Part shown: positions 26,001-37,493 of the stretch, one piece after another
Position numbering within the stretch: the stretch's first letter is position 1
Layout: every line of letters begins with the position of its first letter
Source: Ophiostoma sp. CBS 140.51
Taxonomy: Eukaryota > Ascomycota > Sordariomycetes > Ophiostomatales > Ophiostomataceae
Length of the DNA: 64,000 nucleotides
Reading direction: 5' to 3'
Assembly (NCBI GenBank): GCA_029298735.1
Contig: JANSLP010000057.1
Coordinates: 85,550 to 149,549, forward strand
The notes under the pieces: model-generated
Told to the model about the DNA's origin: nothing
The model's database searches: none
The model's input: only the letters and a program-made list of their open reading frames with translations
Position numbers and translations under genes: made by a program

Positions 26001-28379
26001 TGGTAGCTTCATCTGATTTCGTGATATTCTATTTTGTTTTTGTTCCTGAATTCGAACTTGTCAAAATGTGCACAGTAAGAGAAGTACGAAGTACTCCGTA
26101 CTTGAGTCCTTTTTCTCTCCCCAGACTCCCCGCGTTCTGTCATTGGATCGTCGTGGAGTATACACAATTTTCTTTTCCATATTATCTTTTGTTTCTTTTT
26201 CTTTTATTTTTTCATTCGCTCCCAGATCGTTTGTCAGTATTAAAAATGTGCAAAAATCATTTTCAGACGCCGCTCTTCTCAATTGACCACTGACGGACGC
26301 TGGCGATGTGACCGTTGGCTCGGGATACAGAATACTGAGGAAACGAGGAGGCGGACACTGAGTGCCTCGTACGCAAGCATGCAGCGGCAACAGCGTCCCT
26401 GCCTTCTGATAGGCCCGTCAAGTATCGTGGAGTCGAGAAGGCTGGCATTGCCGCAGTCGCAAATAGAAGGCAGAAAGAGGAAAGAGCGAATGGCAGTTTG
26501 ACTGGTCGGACGGAAAGCGAGCAGTTCGCCGACGACGTCATCGTCCCAAATCTGATCAAAAATTGCGACCAGTCTCATTTCACAGCTGAGTCGCAGAAGC
26601 AGCGAGAACATCTTGAAATGCACGTAACAAATTTCGTCACGGATTTCTCACGGAATTCTCACGGATTCCCAATAAGAAAAATTTGCAAGCACACAGAATA
26701 AACACAAAATGAGACTGTAAAAATCCCAGGGGGACTGAGCCCCAAGACCTAAAGACCCTAAACGTTGCAGGGTTGGCCGATCGCTCTTGCTGTCTGTGTC
26801 TTGTCCGTGTGTGCCATGGCAGTATTAGACTCTGATCAACAAGCAGACTCTGCGTTCTAAAAGGGCCCAGGCGCGACAGCGCGCCAGACTACTGCAGACT
26901 GTCAGAGACTGGCCGTCAAGACTGAGGGATCGCCATCTCTGTCGTCTTTCTCCTATGTCTCCTATGTTCCTATGTTTCTAAATTTGCAGCATGCGCCCAG
27001 CATGCGGGCTTTATTGATTGCCTTGCAACCCATTCGGACTGCCGCGCGTGTCTGTCGAGTCTCTCGAAGCTCTTTCCTTTTTATTGGAGTTGTAATACAC
27101 CTACGGAGTAATGCTCGTCGAATGCGCCTTCTATATTGACTGTTCCTTCCTCCGTGACCGGCCTTGCAACTTGCAACTCTCCTGCTCCTTTTGGTAATCG
27201 AGACGACATGTTTGCCTCCTCTTGTTTCTCGAAAGGCAAGAACGATGCAATGCTCGCCAAAATGAACGTATTTCGCCATTCGTACTTTCCTTTTGCATTT
27301 GCATCTGCATCGACATTTGCCCTCCACAACCCACCATCGCCAATGCACAACGGAAACCTTTTTTCTTCATTTTTGCCTCCCCCATCCTCAACCCTCAACC
27401 GCCCCCATCCCTGACAGTATTCCGCACTCCCTATCTCTCCTCCCCCAGCCCACTGAGCCCATCCTCACTCACACTTTCACAGAAGAGCCAGAAACAGGAA
27501 CGCTAAAGGTAGCTCCTGCTCTAGCGCTCTGATGGGCCGCCAACAAAAAAAAAAAAGGTCTGGCGCTACGACCTTACCGTGTCTTCCACCCCACCACACT
27601 TTTGGCCACATCTGCACACCAACTGCCCCAACTGCACCACCTCACCACCAGCACATGTATCCAGGGGAGACGGCGGGCCTTGGTCTCGCCCCCGGCCCAT
27701 AGCCCCCTCTCCAGTCGCCTCCCTGGCGTGAGGTCTGTAGATGCACCGTTTTAGCACTTTGACAGACCTGACCGTTTTCTGTTTCCTGTTGGCGCTGGTC
27801 GTGCCTGCCTGCTTTGTGGTCTGTCAACAGTTATCTTTCATCGATCTCGATCCTAACTGCCTTGGCCTACTTTTTGTTTTTGTCTTCCTCTTATTCACCA
27901 CTCCACAGTGGCTTGAGTAGCTTTCTTTGCCTCATGTCTTGTATTTCTCATACTGACGTCTACGGCAAAGCTCAGACTGGTCTTCTTCTGTCTTGCTTGT
28001 CTCTATTGTCTCGCCTGTCTGGCTGTCTGACACAGAGCACTGCACGGCTGCCACGGCGTCATTCCAGTCGCTCTTTCCCAACTGCTCTCGGCGCCTACTT
28101 CGCACCTTCCCGCGCAACAGCCAACACTGGAATGGGAAGGTTTCCTTCAAAACTTCTTAGAACGTGCTCTTTGTGTCTTTGTGCCTGCCCAAAACGGCGA
28201 GCTTTATGGCCAAGCCCCCGAAATTCCCAAAACGGAGGCAAACCTGGCCTGGCAAGCATCCTACCTTCCCAGCGCTGCCCATCGCCGTTACCCCCTCCCT
28301 ACCAAACCAAAAACGGCACTAAATCGCTAAAAAACTAAGGCAAAAAAAAAAACAATTCAGCGAGCCATTCCCGTTTTAC
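20001..28379. other. Gene desert, last part
   Basis: No gene is supported. Several long antisense frames occur (about 21442-22311, 22844-23512, 23753-24415 and 24619-25155 on the minus strand). Their translations have no domain, no plausible start context and non-coding-like composition, so they were not called. A third CCAAT palindrome (TGATTGGCCAA, about 20096-20106), an imperfect GTAC-rich palindrome at about 26084-26101, TACGGAGTA at about 27102 and an A-run near 27546-27557 are visible. Confidence 0.55.
26084..26101. repeat. GTAC-rich imperfect palindrome
   Basis: GTACGAAGTACTCCGTAC is an 18-base imperfect palindrome. The 14-mer AAGTACGAAGTACT at its left side also occurs at about 7587-7600, and the related GTACGGAGTAC is at about 10430-10440. 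All are in non-coding DNA. No function is assigned. Confidence 0.5.
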
Positions 28380-29586
28380 GCTAACACCACACCTTTCAGT
28401 CGTTCATTTCTTGCACACACCTCTCCTCCTTCTCTCCTTCCTCGCCCACCTTCCCACGCCCTCGCACCTTCCCTACAGTGGTGCTCAACTACCACACACC
28501 TCCTTCCTTTCTCTTGTCCCAGAAAGTAGAAAGTTCACTCGCAAGTTCAAAACCATCATACCTCCCACCGTTCAGTCCGATCCCACACCTCCTTCTCCCT
28601 TCCTCTCCTCTTTTTCTTCCTCTCCTCTTCTTGCCTCTTGTTTCTTTTCTTCTTCTCTTGTTTTCTTCATTCTTTCTTGAAGGCACAATCTTGTTGTTGA
28701 ACTGTATATCATAGGGTCTCCTTCCGCCTTCCCTCCCTTCGACCACATCCACTCGTCCCTTGACAACGGCACTTGCCTTTCTTTAAACTCGGACATCACG
28801 CCTTTTTTCTCCTCCCACTTCTCGACATCGTCTTTCCCTAGAGCACACGATAAGCTCTTGACGATATCAATACTCGACTCGTCTTGTCTCTCGCTCGACT
28901 TTCTCTCTTCCCGATCATCCACCGAACTTGTCGCTGGCGACTCGCCCGGTCTTGTCTCAGACAATCGAACTGGGTTCTTATCTCGCCTTATCTCTCTCTC
29001 TCTTCTTCTCTTTCTCTCGAGTCCTGTCTCCGTGTCCCATTCTCTTGGTCGACGCTGAGCTTGATTTGATTTGAAATATCTAGAGTCTTTTGATCCGGTT
29101 GCTGGAATATTGCTCGGACAGTCTGAACTCGCTTTGCCACCGTGCAATCTGGTGAGTAAAAATCATAACCCAGCCGGCCCCTTCGGTCCTTCCTTGCAAA
29201 CGGCCAAGCACGACATCAACACTCGTAACTTCCGTTTTCTACAGCCTCGCACACAACAACTTCTTTGTTGCCCTTTCCAACAGCCGGCTAACTCGCTGCT
29301 TCCTAATATAGACTTTGACGGCCTTCCTCCCTTCTCTCACTCTCCCCAGATCCCCCACAGAGAAACAGATTTCGATCTCGAGACGACTTGCTTCGAATCG
29401 CAACGTCCTCTCTCTCCTCTTCTCTTCCGCTCTCTCTCCTACATACCTAAGACGCCCTGTCATTCCGCCGCCGTCTCTTCGAAATATTCCTTACACATTC
29501 TTCTTTCTCGACCGGCTTTTACGCCTCTCCCTCCCTTTCCTCCCCTCCCCTTCTTTCTCACCAGATTTCCCTCCCAATCGGTGGGA
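28380..29586 (+). promoter_or_regulatory. CT-rich promoter/leader of the Gac1-like gene with a probable 5' UTR intron
   Basis: The plus strand is strongly pyrimidine-rich from about 28380 up to the start codon at 29587, as in many fungal core promoters and leaders. Inside it, GTGAGT at 29152 and TTCTACAG ending at 29244 define a probable 93-base intron in the untranslated leader. The coding frame is open through this region back to 29071 but contains no ATG before 29587. The translated leader is Pro/Ser/Leu-rich, as expected for CT-rich non-coding sequence. Confidence 0.5.
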
Positions 29587-32382
29587 ATGCCTTACACGCC
29601 CCCCTCACATCGTTCGCCCGCCTCGTCCGCAGCTTCGTCACCAGACACAAGCCGCCGGCCTTCGTTCAATGCCGCCTCCAAGCCTGTGAATGTTTCGCTC
29701 TCATTCTCCCCGGCGCCACCCCCGGCGCTGCCCCGGTCTTCGTCATATCTGACAAGACACCGCCGGACGCCCTCTGCTGTCTCCAACGCCTCAACCAACT
29801 CCTCCACAATCAGCGGCCAGCCCACCCCACAGGCGACTTCCGAAGACCTTAAGGGCATGGTCCCAGTAGTTGTCCCTGGACACGGTTACGATGAGCACAG
29901 CAGCGTCCGCCAGTCGCCGCCCCCAATAACAGGCGACCGCCGGGGTATGCCCACCGGTGCCATTATCTCCCCGCCCGACTCGCCACCCACAAGCGACGAC
30001 GAGGACCGCCCGAAGACCCGTGGCCGCCGGTTGGAGAACACGACGGAACTGAAGCAGTTGCACGAGGCGATCAGCCAGCTACCCCAGCAGCGCCGCGCCA
30101 GCTCGCCCAACGACGAGCCGGCCGACCTGGGTGTCCTGGTTGTCCAGCCGATCCCGCCTGTCCCTGTTGTCAGCAGCATCAGCGGTATTAACGGCGCCAG
30201 CATGAGCCGCAGCAACAGCACCGAGAGCAATGGCATGCGCCACAGCTTTAGCACGAGCTCCCTGGAGCACTTGCGCATCGGCGGTGGTCGTAGCAGCAGC
30301 ATTGGCAGCAACGGCCGCCGTGTCTCGCACATGCGGTCGGCCACTGAGCCCAGCGTCTCGGTTTCACCGTCTGCTGGCAGCTCGATTGCGAACTCGGACG
30401 AGGAGAACGACCTCGAAATCCTGGCGAAGCCTCCCATGGTCCGCAAGAAGTCTGGCGAGCTTGTCCGCCCGGCTCTGCGCCTGGGCTCCGGCCGCCGCCC
30501 TTCCAGCATGCCTGGCACCCCGACCTTCTCCAAGGTTGTGCACTTTGACTCCCACCTCGAGCACGTCCGTCACTTCTTGCAGGTCGACCGCCCGCTGGCC
30601 GTCAGCGCCGGCTCGTCGCCCGTCGAAGTGTATGACAGTGAGACGGAGTACCCCTTCAACAGCAACGTCCCTGGAGCCATGAAGAAGCAGCAGCGCGGTG
30701 GCCCTCCCTTTGAGTGGGAGATTGTCTTCACCAAATTCCCCGTTGAGACGGCCGACCGTAAGGCTCTGCCCGTGCGCCTCGAGCGCGTGTGGCTGTCGCC
30801 TGACCAGAAGTCCTTGCACGGCTCAATTGCCTGCCTGAACCTGGCCTTTTCCAAGTCGGTTGTCTGCCGCTTCACTCTGGACTACTGGAAGACGACGTCG
30901 GAGATTGCTGCCGAGTACTCGGCTGAGATCGTGCCGCGCATCGCTCCCCAGGGTCACGACCGCTTCAATTTTACCATTAAGCTGTCCGACCTGGCCAACC
31001 TGGAGTCCAAGACCATGTACTTCTGCATCCGCTACAACGTCGACGGCAAGGAGTTCTGGGACAACAACAACGGCAGCAACTTCCAGCTGGACTTCAAGAA
31101 GAAGATGCTCCCGATCAACGGCAAGGGCGGTCTTCAGAACGGTGCTCTGCCTCGCAGCCACCACCGCCGCACCAACTCGTCCGGCTCCCCTCGCCCTGTC
31201 TCTATGCCTGTCTCACTGGACGACTTTGACGGCGACGCCAACGGCAGTAAGATGTTCGACCAGTCTGTCCATGAGTACCTCGGTGAGTCGGAGCACCCGG
31301 CCCTGCGCCTCAAGTCGTCTCAGTCTGCCACCAGCCTGGCGAGCGACAATCTGACGACGCGCCTGGCCTCGCCCAGCGGCCAGGCTTTTGCCAATCGCTA
31401 CGACTTTGGCGCATCGCTGTCTGCTGCCATGCAGGCCGCCAAGGACGCCATGACGACCAAGACGACGACCAACAAGCGTGATGGTGGCCTCTACATGAAG
31501 TCAGGCCGCAAGTTCACCATTGTGCCCGCGCCGTCTGCCGCCGCTGCCGTCAACGTCGCTGCCGCCTCTGCCAACACCAACCAGCGCGTCATCGCCATCA
31601 ACACGACCCAGGAGCCCACGACCGTCGCCCTTCCCGTTGCCGCACTCGACCGCGACTCACGCACGATCCTGACCGAATCGGCACTCTACGGCCCCGGAGG
31701 CATCGCATCCAAGTCGTACGACGAAATCGTTAGCAAATACTGCTTTGTACGTACCATGCCCGGGTCACCCGATCATCAGCCCTCTGCCTTCTCATCAACG
31801 TCATCATCAACGTCCGCCACTGTCAACGGCAACGGCACGAAACATTGAACAAAAAACTAACAGTTTGCGCTTTTCCCCTCAATTTAGTATGTCCCCAAGC
31901 CTTCTCTCTCCACTAAGGATGGCTCCACGGAAAACGGACAGACCGACAGCGCCGATAAGAACGCCAACGCCGCCTCCACCGCCAGCCCCGCGTCGACGAT
32001 TACCTCGGACGGCAGCCCGGTGCAGACCGGCCGCTTCTATCATCAGCCGGCCCGCCCGCGCTGGCACGGCGACCTCCCGAGCAGCCGCGACTTGAGCTCT
32101 TCGACCATCCAGAGCTTCGGATCCGCAGCCACCGCGTTGCCGCTCACTTCGCAGCCGCGCCGCGGTACCTTGTACCCGGCCGGCTCGCCTCCAACTTTGG
32201 AGGACAAGACGGACAGCGCTAGCACGAGCAGTAGCAACACGGCCTCGCCGGCGTCGCCTGCCTCGCTCGTGGGCGCGTTTCCTCCTTTTGCTGGCACGCC
32301 GCCATCGGACTTCTCATATATGAAGGACCGGTTCCCGTTCACGAACACAGACGGCCATTCAACGCCGGCCATCAAGGGCTAG
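29587..32382 (+). CDS. Gac1-like glycogen-targeting regulatory subunit of protein phosphatase 1
   Basis: Two exons, 29587-31746 and 31888-32382, give about 884 residues. The intron (GTACGT ... CTAAC ... TTTAG, 141 bases) is in phase 0. A KVVHF motif at residues 316-320 fits the RVxF docking site for PP1. A CBM21 carbohydrate-binding module spans about 377-506, with the family block NLAFSKSVVCRFTLDYW near 418-434 and WDNNNGSNFQLDF at its end. In yeast, Gac1/Pig proteins bring PP1 (Glc7) to glycogen synthase and activate glycogen storage. The N-terminal 300 residues are Ser/Pro-rich and disordered, and the C-terminal part is Ala/Ser/Thr-rich. Upstream lies the 25-kb gene desert. Without the splice, translation would end at 31848 in an unrelated tail. 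The gene symbol gac1 would fit but orthology was not tested. Confidence 0.88.
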
Positions 32383-33437
32383 CGGCCAATTGTGGGATGG
32401 TCGGCGACCGCCGTCCTCCTTTGCCTCCTGCCGATACCGATGCAGCATCTTGTACATCATAAACAACAGCAGCACCGGCACTTCTCCTATCCACCACATA
32501 CACCTCCTCCTCCTACACTCCGCAGTATCTCTATTTGATGCCCAATATTTTTATTCTTCCTTCTTTATCTTCCTCATCGATCCTCTTCTCCTCCTTCTAC
32601 TTGTCCATTATTGTCGTTTTATCACGTTTTCATTTTCACGCCCGCGCATATATTGCCGCAGGTGGTAAAGGTTTACCGGCGTCTATTTGTTTTTGCTTGT
32701 TTTTGTTGTTCTGACATCTGGTTTTCATTCGAGCCACCCATACATTTGATTTTGTGCGTCTTTTGTTTTTCCACGGCGAGTGCGAGCAAAAGGGAGGAAA
32801 CAGCACCCCTACTCTCAACAGTATACGATATAAGAAACAGGTGGGGGTCAAAGGCTCAAAGGTCACAAAGGGACAAAAAGGGATTTACAGGACACACGCC
32901 GGGATATTCGAGCGTGAGGGTTTCCTCTCTTTTTCTTATTATAATTTGGGTATTCGCGGGCATCGGTGTTCAGGATTTGTCTTTTTTTGTCATTTTTCCT
33001 GTTTTATTTTATCGCGAAGCGTCTTGCGGCCTAAAAAGCCTTTTCATAAAAAAGCAAAACAAGCAAGCAGAGACTCTAAAAAAGAAAGAGTCCTATTTTT
33101 CTGTCGAAATTCCTAATTCACCTTTTCTGATGACCTCTACTGTCCGTAAATGATGTGTTCTGTGCTACTTGGCTGTGATATGCGAATGCAACACCCAAAA
33201 GTGATTGACCACGACTTTCTCCGTAGTTTGTACTCTCGTATCACCCATCACCTGTTCGTCGGTGCTGCTCGGCGTTGAACAACGATAAGACATAACAGAA
33301 CGGAACCATAAGGCGAGACCTATCGTATCTGCCTTCTGTCGTACGAGTGTCCACGATGACGTCTTGGGCGTTGTTCGTTCAAGTGGGAGTGTCAAAGCGT
33401 CTGATTATGCAAGTAAGAAGTACAGAGTATGGGTCAT

Positions 33438-34291
33438 ACCTCTGGGTCATACTTTGTACACGGACTTGCCATTCTTTCCCCGGCTGTGCCCCCAGTCTCC
33501 ATCTAGGTATCCATTGATCTCCATAGATAGACTTTGGAAGGGTGTGGTGAGTTTCTCCACCGTGCGGCTGTGAAATCCAGTCTCTTCACGGTGTCTTTTT
33601 TTGGTAAAGATACAATGTTAGAAGTCGTAGTGTATTTTCAAACAGAAACTTGTTGATTTTTATTCAATCTACAGTGTAGCTTTGAAAACACATTCGCAGT
33701 CAATTAAATCAGTAGAATTAACGCCAAACTTCCTGCAAACCCCAGATTTGAGAGACTTCTTCAACGGCTATGATTGCGTGTGTCACAGAATTTTGCTCGT
33801 TGGATGGCGTTGTGGTGGTCTGTGGTGGTCTGTGGTGATCGGTTCTCCGCTTATTTTGTTGATATTGGCCAATCCCATTACATCCTTTCATCGGGAGGGG
33901 TACTTTTCCATTTTTACCGCTTGCCTGCCGGTAGAGTGTTCTGGCCCACCGAGGACGAATGCAGCCATCCTTCTCTGTAGCACCTCAAAAAATTACATCG
34001 ATAAGAACATCGAAAGATGGAAACAATTTTCACTCGAAAGGATTTCTTCTAGAAGCAGGATACCAGCGGCTTTGGGCGGCTTAAATGTGGCTTTCTTGCA
34101 TGAAAAGCGCCTATCAGTGCAGCCATTTCTGTTTTTGGGGAAGAGGTCAGCTCCGTCCTCGGTGCTCCAGGGCTGGGAAGATTGTTTTAGCACCAAGCCC
34201 CCCAAGGCGGCCCCCCTTCCCAAAGCCCTTTTAGTGGACAGCCCAAGTATGACCCAGAGGCTAGGATGGGACCAAAGTATGACCCAGAGGT
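33438..34291. repeat. Segment bounded by inverted 19-base repeats, possible MITE-like element
   Basis: The 19-mer acctctgggtcatactttg at 33438-33456 reappears as its exact reverse complement at 34273-34291. A further partial copy of the right-hand motif (caagtatgacccagagg) lies at 34244-34260. On the left, gggtcatac is itself repeated (33431-33439 and 33444-33452). The enclosed 854 bases have no transposase-like frame. No clear target-site duplication was seen, so the mobile-element reading is tentative. Confidence 0.35.
33811..33840 (+). repeat. 10-bp tandem repeat TGTGGTGGTC
   Basis: Three adjacent copies of TGTGGTGGTC, the third with one change (TGTGGTGATC). It lies inside the segment bounded by the inverted 19-base motif. 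Confidence 0.65.
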
Positions 34292-34542
34292 CGAAAAGGG
34301 AAGGTGAGGAACAACTGCACAATGTAAAGGAGGGCAGAGAGAGAGGGGGCATTAACGACATCGGCAACTGGGAATAAGAGTGCAGTTTGTTAGACTGCGG
34401 AAGGTACAGAGGACAGGGGGAGGAGCTCACTCGACAAATGATGCAAGTTGAGTGCATTTCAAGAGAGCGGGATAATGACGCGGCATTGGAGATGGTTGCA
34501 AGACAATCGCAAAAAGAAAGTGACGGTACGAAGTAAAACGAC

Positions 34543-34548
34543 TTTATT
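34543..34548 (-). terminator. Poly(A) signal AATAAA for ACC deaminase
   Basis: On the minus strand AATAAA lies about 35 bases past the stop codon of the ACC deaminase gene, in an AT-rich stretch, the usual place for a fungal cleavage/polyadenylation signal. Confidence 0.5.
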
Positions 34549-34582
34549 TAATTATTACATTATTCTTTCAGTTACACAGCGC

Positions 34583-35686
34583 TCATATCTTCATCTCTGT
34601 GTAGGCGTTCAGGGCCAGCTGACCACCCAGGTGCGCGTACAGCACATAGGCGCCCGCGGGGATCTCGCCTTTGCGCACCAGGTCCATCATGCCCGCCAAA
34701 CTCTTGCCCTCGTAGACGGGGTCCGTAATGAAAGCCTCAGTGGCCGCACCAAACTTGATGGCGTCAATGGTGACCTGGTCGGGAATGCCGTAGGTGCCGC
34801 CGTGGTAGCGGTCGTCCAGCAAAATGTCGGCCTCTGTAATTTCGCCGTCGGCCAGGCCGATGGCCTTGCCCGTCACCTGAGCAATCCGAAGCACCTGGGC
34901 CGCCGTCTGCGGGACGGTGGCAGAAGCGTCAATGCCAATGACTTTGCGCGTCTTGACCTCCTCGCCAGGCGCCGCTTTGGCCCGCCGCTCCTTCTCGGCC
35001 AGCTTGAACCCGGCCACCATGCCGCCCATCGTCGAGCCCGTCACGGCACAGACAATAATCACATCAAAGAAGATGCCGAGCGCCTTCTCCTGCTGCTCCA
35101 CCTCAAACGCCCACCGCGCAAAACCAAGACCGCCCAGCGGGTGGTCCGAGGCACCGGCGGGGATGTAGTACGGCTTCGCGCCATTGGACTCGAGTTCCGC
35201 CTCCAGGTTCTTTAGGGTGGGCTTGTGCTCAATGCCAAAGGGCGACGGGTCCAAACGCACATCCGCACCCATCAGCCGCGATAGTTGGATGTTGCCCACG
35301 GTCTCGTAGCCCGGGTCGTGCCAGTCGACCCAGTGCTCTTGGACAAGGGCCGCTTTCAAACCCAGGCGAGCAGCGAGAGCGGCCACCTGGCGCGTGTGGT
35401 TGGACTGCACGCCGCCAATGCTGATAATGGTATCGGCACCGGACTCCTGGATCGCCGGCACAAAGTACTCGAGCTTGCGTGTCTTGTTGCCGCCGTAGGC
35501 CAGACCGGCGTTGCAGTCCTCGCGCTTGGCATAAATGTTGACAAGGCCCTTACCCTCGGGGCTCAAAGCCTTGGACATGCGCGGCAGGGCCTGGATGGGC
35601 GAGGGGCCGAAAAGCAGAGGCTCGCGGGGAATTGACGCGAAAGTCGCGGGGAGGACGACATCGTCGGGGAGTGCGAGGCTGGCCAT
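34583..35686 (-). CDS. acdS: 1-aminocyclopropane-1-carboxylate (ACC) deaminase
   Basis: A 367-residue single-exon gene for a PLP-dependent fold-type II enzyme that converts ACC, the ethylene precursor, to 2-oxobutyrate and ammonia. The whole length matches the bacterial/fungal ACC deaminase family. Visible features: YAKREDCNAGLAYGGNKTRKLEY with the Schiff-base lysine at K68, the SIGGVQSNHTRQVAA block, the VTGST phosphate-binding loop, DPVYEGKS with E326 and YAHLGG with L353. The E326/L353 pair matches Glu295/Leu322 of the Pseudomonas enzyme, positions that separate true ACC deaminases from D-cysteine desulfhydrases. The start context is TCACAATGG. No targeting signal is evident, so it is probably cytosolic. 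It could supply nitrogen from plant-derived ACC and may lower ethylene near plant tissue. The symbol follows bacterial usage. Confidence 0.93.
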   Translation of the reverse strand: MASLALPDDVVLPATFASIPREPLLFGPSPIQALPRMSKALSPEGKGLVNIYAKREDCNAGLAYGGNKTRKLEYFVPAIQESGADTIISIGGVQSNHTRQVAALAARLGLKAALVQEHWVDWHDPGYETVGNIQLSRLMGADVRLDPSPFGIEHKPTLKNLEAELESNGAKPYYIPAGASDHPLGGLGFARWAFEVEQQEKALGIFFDVIIVCAVTGSTMGGMVAGFKLAEKERRAKAAPGEEVKTRKVIGIDASATVPQTAAQVLRIAQVTGKAIGLADGEITEADILLDDRYHGGTYGIPDQVTIDAIKFGAATEAFITDPVYEGKSLAGMMDLVRKGEIPAGAYVLYAHLGGQLALNAYTEMKI

Positions 35687-37493
35687 TGTGAGAGGTGATG
35701 GCGGTTGTGTTGGTAAAAGGGAGGAAGGTTGAAGTCGAGATGATATTGAACGTGATTGAAGATGGGAAGGTCAAGGAGAAGTACAAGGACACGGAGGGTA
35801 TTAAATACAGCTACCAAAGACAAAAAAAGCACGTACAAATAAGAATAACCGAGAATTAAAAATAAATAAAATCAAAGACCGAACAACAGACAGACAACTC
35901 GCGACAACGGAGCTCCATCGGCCGGCTATCAGAGCTCTTGGCTTTTCTGACGACGACTTATCTCCAAGAATCCCCTGTCGTTATCTGCAAGATGGTGTGC
36001 CAATGTGCCAGTGAGGTTACGAGCACAATCCACTCGATCCAGTGATACGCGCCGGCCCCTCTTCTGCAATGGTATCTCACATTGGCGCTGTTGGCGCTCT
36101 TCCCCTCTTTTCGTCTTCTCGATCTTGCAACATCGCTTGCACCCACTCTTTTCGAATTAGCGTCTGTGCCCGCGACTCGGGGCCGCCGCTAGAAGGACAA
36201 CAAGGACGAAAAGAAGGCAGCAAGTGCAAAGGGTAAGACCGGCGATGCACGACGGACCCGCTGCCGCGTTAACTCTCCATAACACTTTTTTCCCGATACA
36301 ACTGTGGATGATTTCCCGTTGTTGTTACTTCCAGTCTTTTGTCATGAGCCTCACAGGGCGGGGAAGCGTTGATAACATCAAAAGTAGTACGGGATATGGC
36401 CGGCTAGTTTTGAGAACGGCAACGGCAATGTTGGAACTAACTGTATCATGTCGTTGAAATTAATGTTACATGATTTAAAAGAAATGTATTTCTCCGAGCC
36501 TGCTTGTTTTATGTAGTATTTTATTTAGTATTTTAATGTACGAATAAAATATTCTTCAATATTGTTTTTTCAAATAGAATAATTTGTTTCTGAAGTTCAC
36601 TCAAATAAGGACATAAATGAATGCAATATTTAACAAGTTCTTGTGTTTAGATAAAATGAATCCAGCTTCATGTAAAATGGCCCCAGTGTAGACCCTTCGT
36701 CATTAACGAAACTACTCGACGACAATTCAATGAGTGTCTGGCGGCGAGGCTGTGCCAAGAATATCGTGCCTGAAAGTCATAGAATAACGCAAACGGGCCG
36801 AGCTGTCAAGAGATCTGGGGCCATGGTGAGCTGAAACAGACAGCAGAAGTATTCTGTTATGGCAATTAATAGATGCACAGTATAATTTGGAGGGTTTGAG
36901 GTGCATTGCTGCCAGTAAAGTGGTTGGAGTATGTCACTGGCTGACATTTGGTGGCTTCATCGCTGTTGTATTTTCTCGTAAAAACACCACCAAAAGCTAC
37001 GTCGCGTACATTGTTTTGTACACTGCCACTGTTCCTTGCAGCTTTCGCAAATCGACTTGGCCAGATACTGATGAGATGCCAATATTTGAGCCAAGACGGG
37101 AAGTCGTGTAGACAAAAATGGAAATATGGGGACGTGGACTGAGGACAAAAGAAAACGAAAATGGCATCAATTTGGACTTTGGCAGTCGATGATTGGCCAT
37201 ACCTTCGTATACACTGTACAATGGCGTCGAATTTCAAAAAAGACGTCGAGCTGAGGTAGGAAGGAAGGTGAAAACAACAGACAGACTGAATAGTAAATAA
37301 GACAGATCGAGCCATTGTGAAGCAGAAATATAAATATTCCTTGAAGACCATCTTTTTCATTACGATATTTATGGACACTAAGAGCCATATTCATCAAATT
37401 ACTACCCAAGCTCGTCAATGCGTCTTATTCCATTATCTCAAGCTTATTAGCAACTTCTGATCCAGCCCTTGCATTTTCCACCTCTCCATCGAC
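35687..37493. other. Intergenic DNA between ACC deaminase and the secreted-protein gene
   Basis: This is the shared upstream region of two divergent genes. No internal gene is supported: the longest frame (about 36866-37378, minus) has no motif. The stretch from about 36440 to 36680 is the most AT-rich of this part of the window and could be a small decayed or mutated insertion. Confidence 0.55.

Larger units (their letters stand above)
32383..34582. other. Intergenic DNA between the Gac1-like gene and ACC deaminase
   Basis: This holds the 3' flanks of two convergent genes and no gene of its own. The 231-codon frame at 33682-34377 has no domain or coding-like composition. Notable structure: inverted copies of a 19-base motif at 33438-33456 and 34273-34291, a 10-bp tandem repeat at 33811-33840 and an ATTGGCCAAT palindrome at about 33864. 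Confidence 0.6.

Noticed and set aside
3738..29586. RIP-type AT-rich repeat island as the explanation of the desert
   Set aside because: By eye the base composition is intermediate, with many C/G-rich patches, and no transposon-like coding remains are visible. A computed RIP index would be needed to be sure.
34448..35215. 255-codon plus-strand frame opposite ACC deaminase
   Set aside because: Antisense shadow of a clearly coding GC-rich gene.
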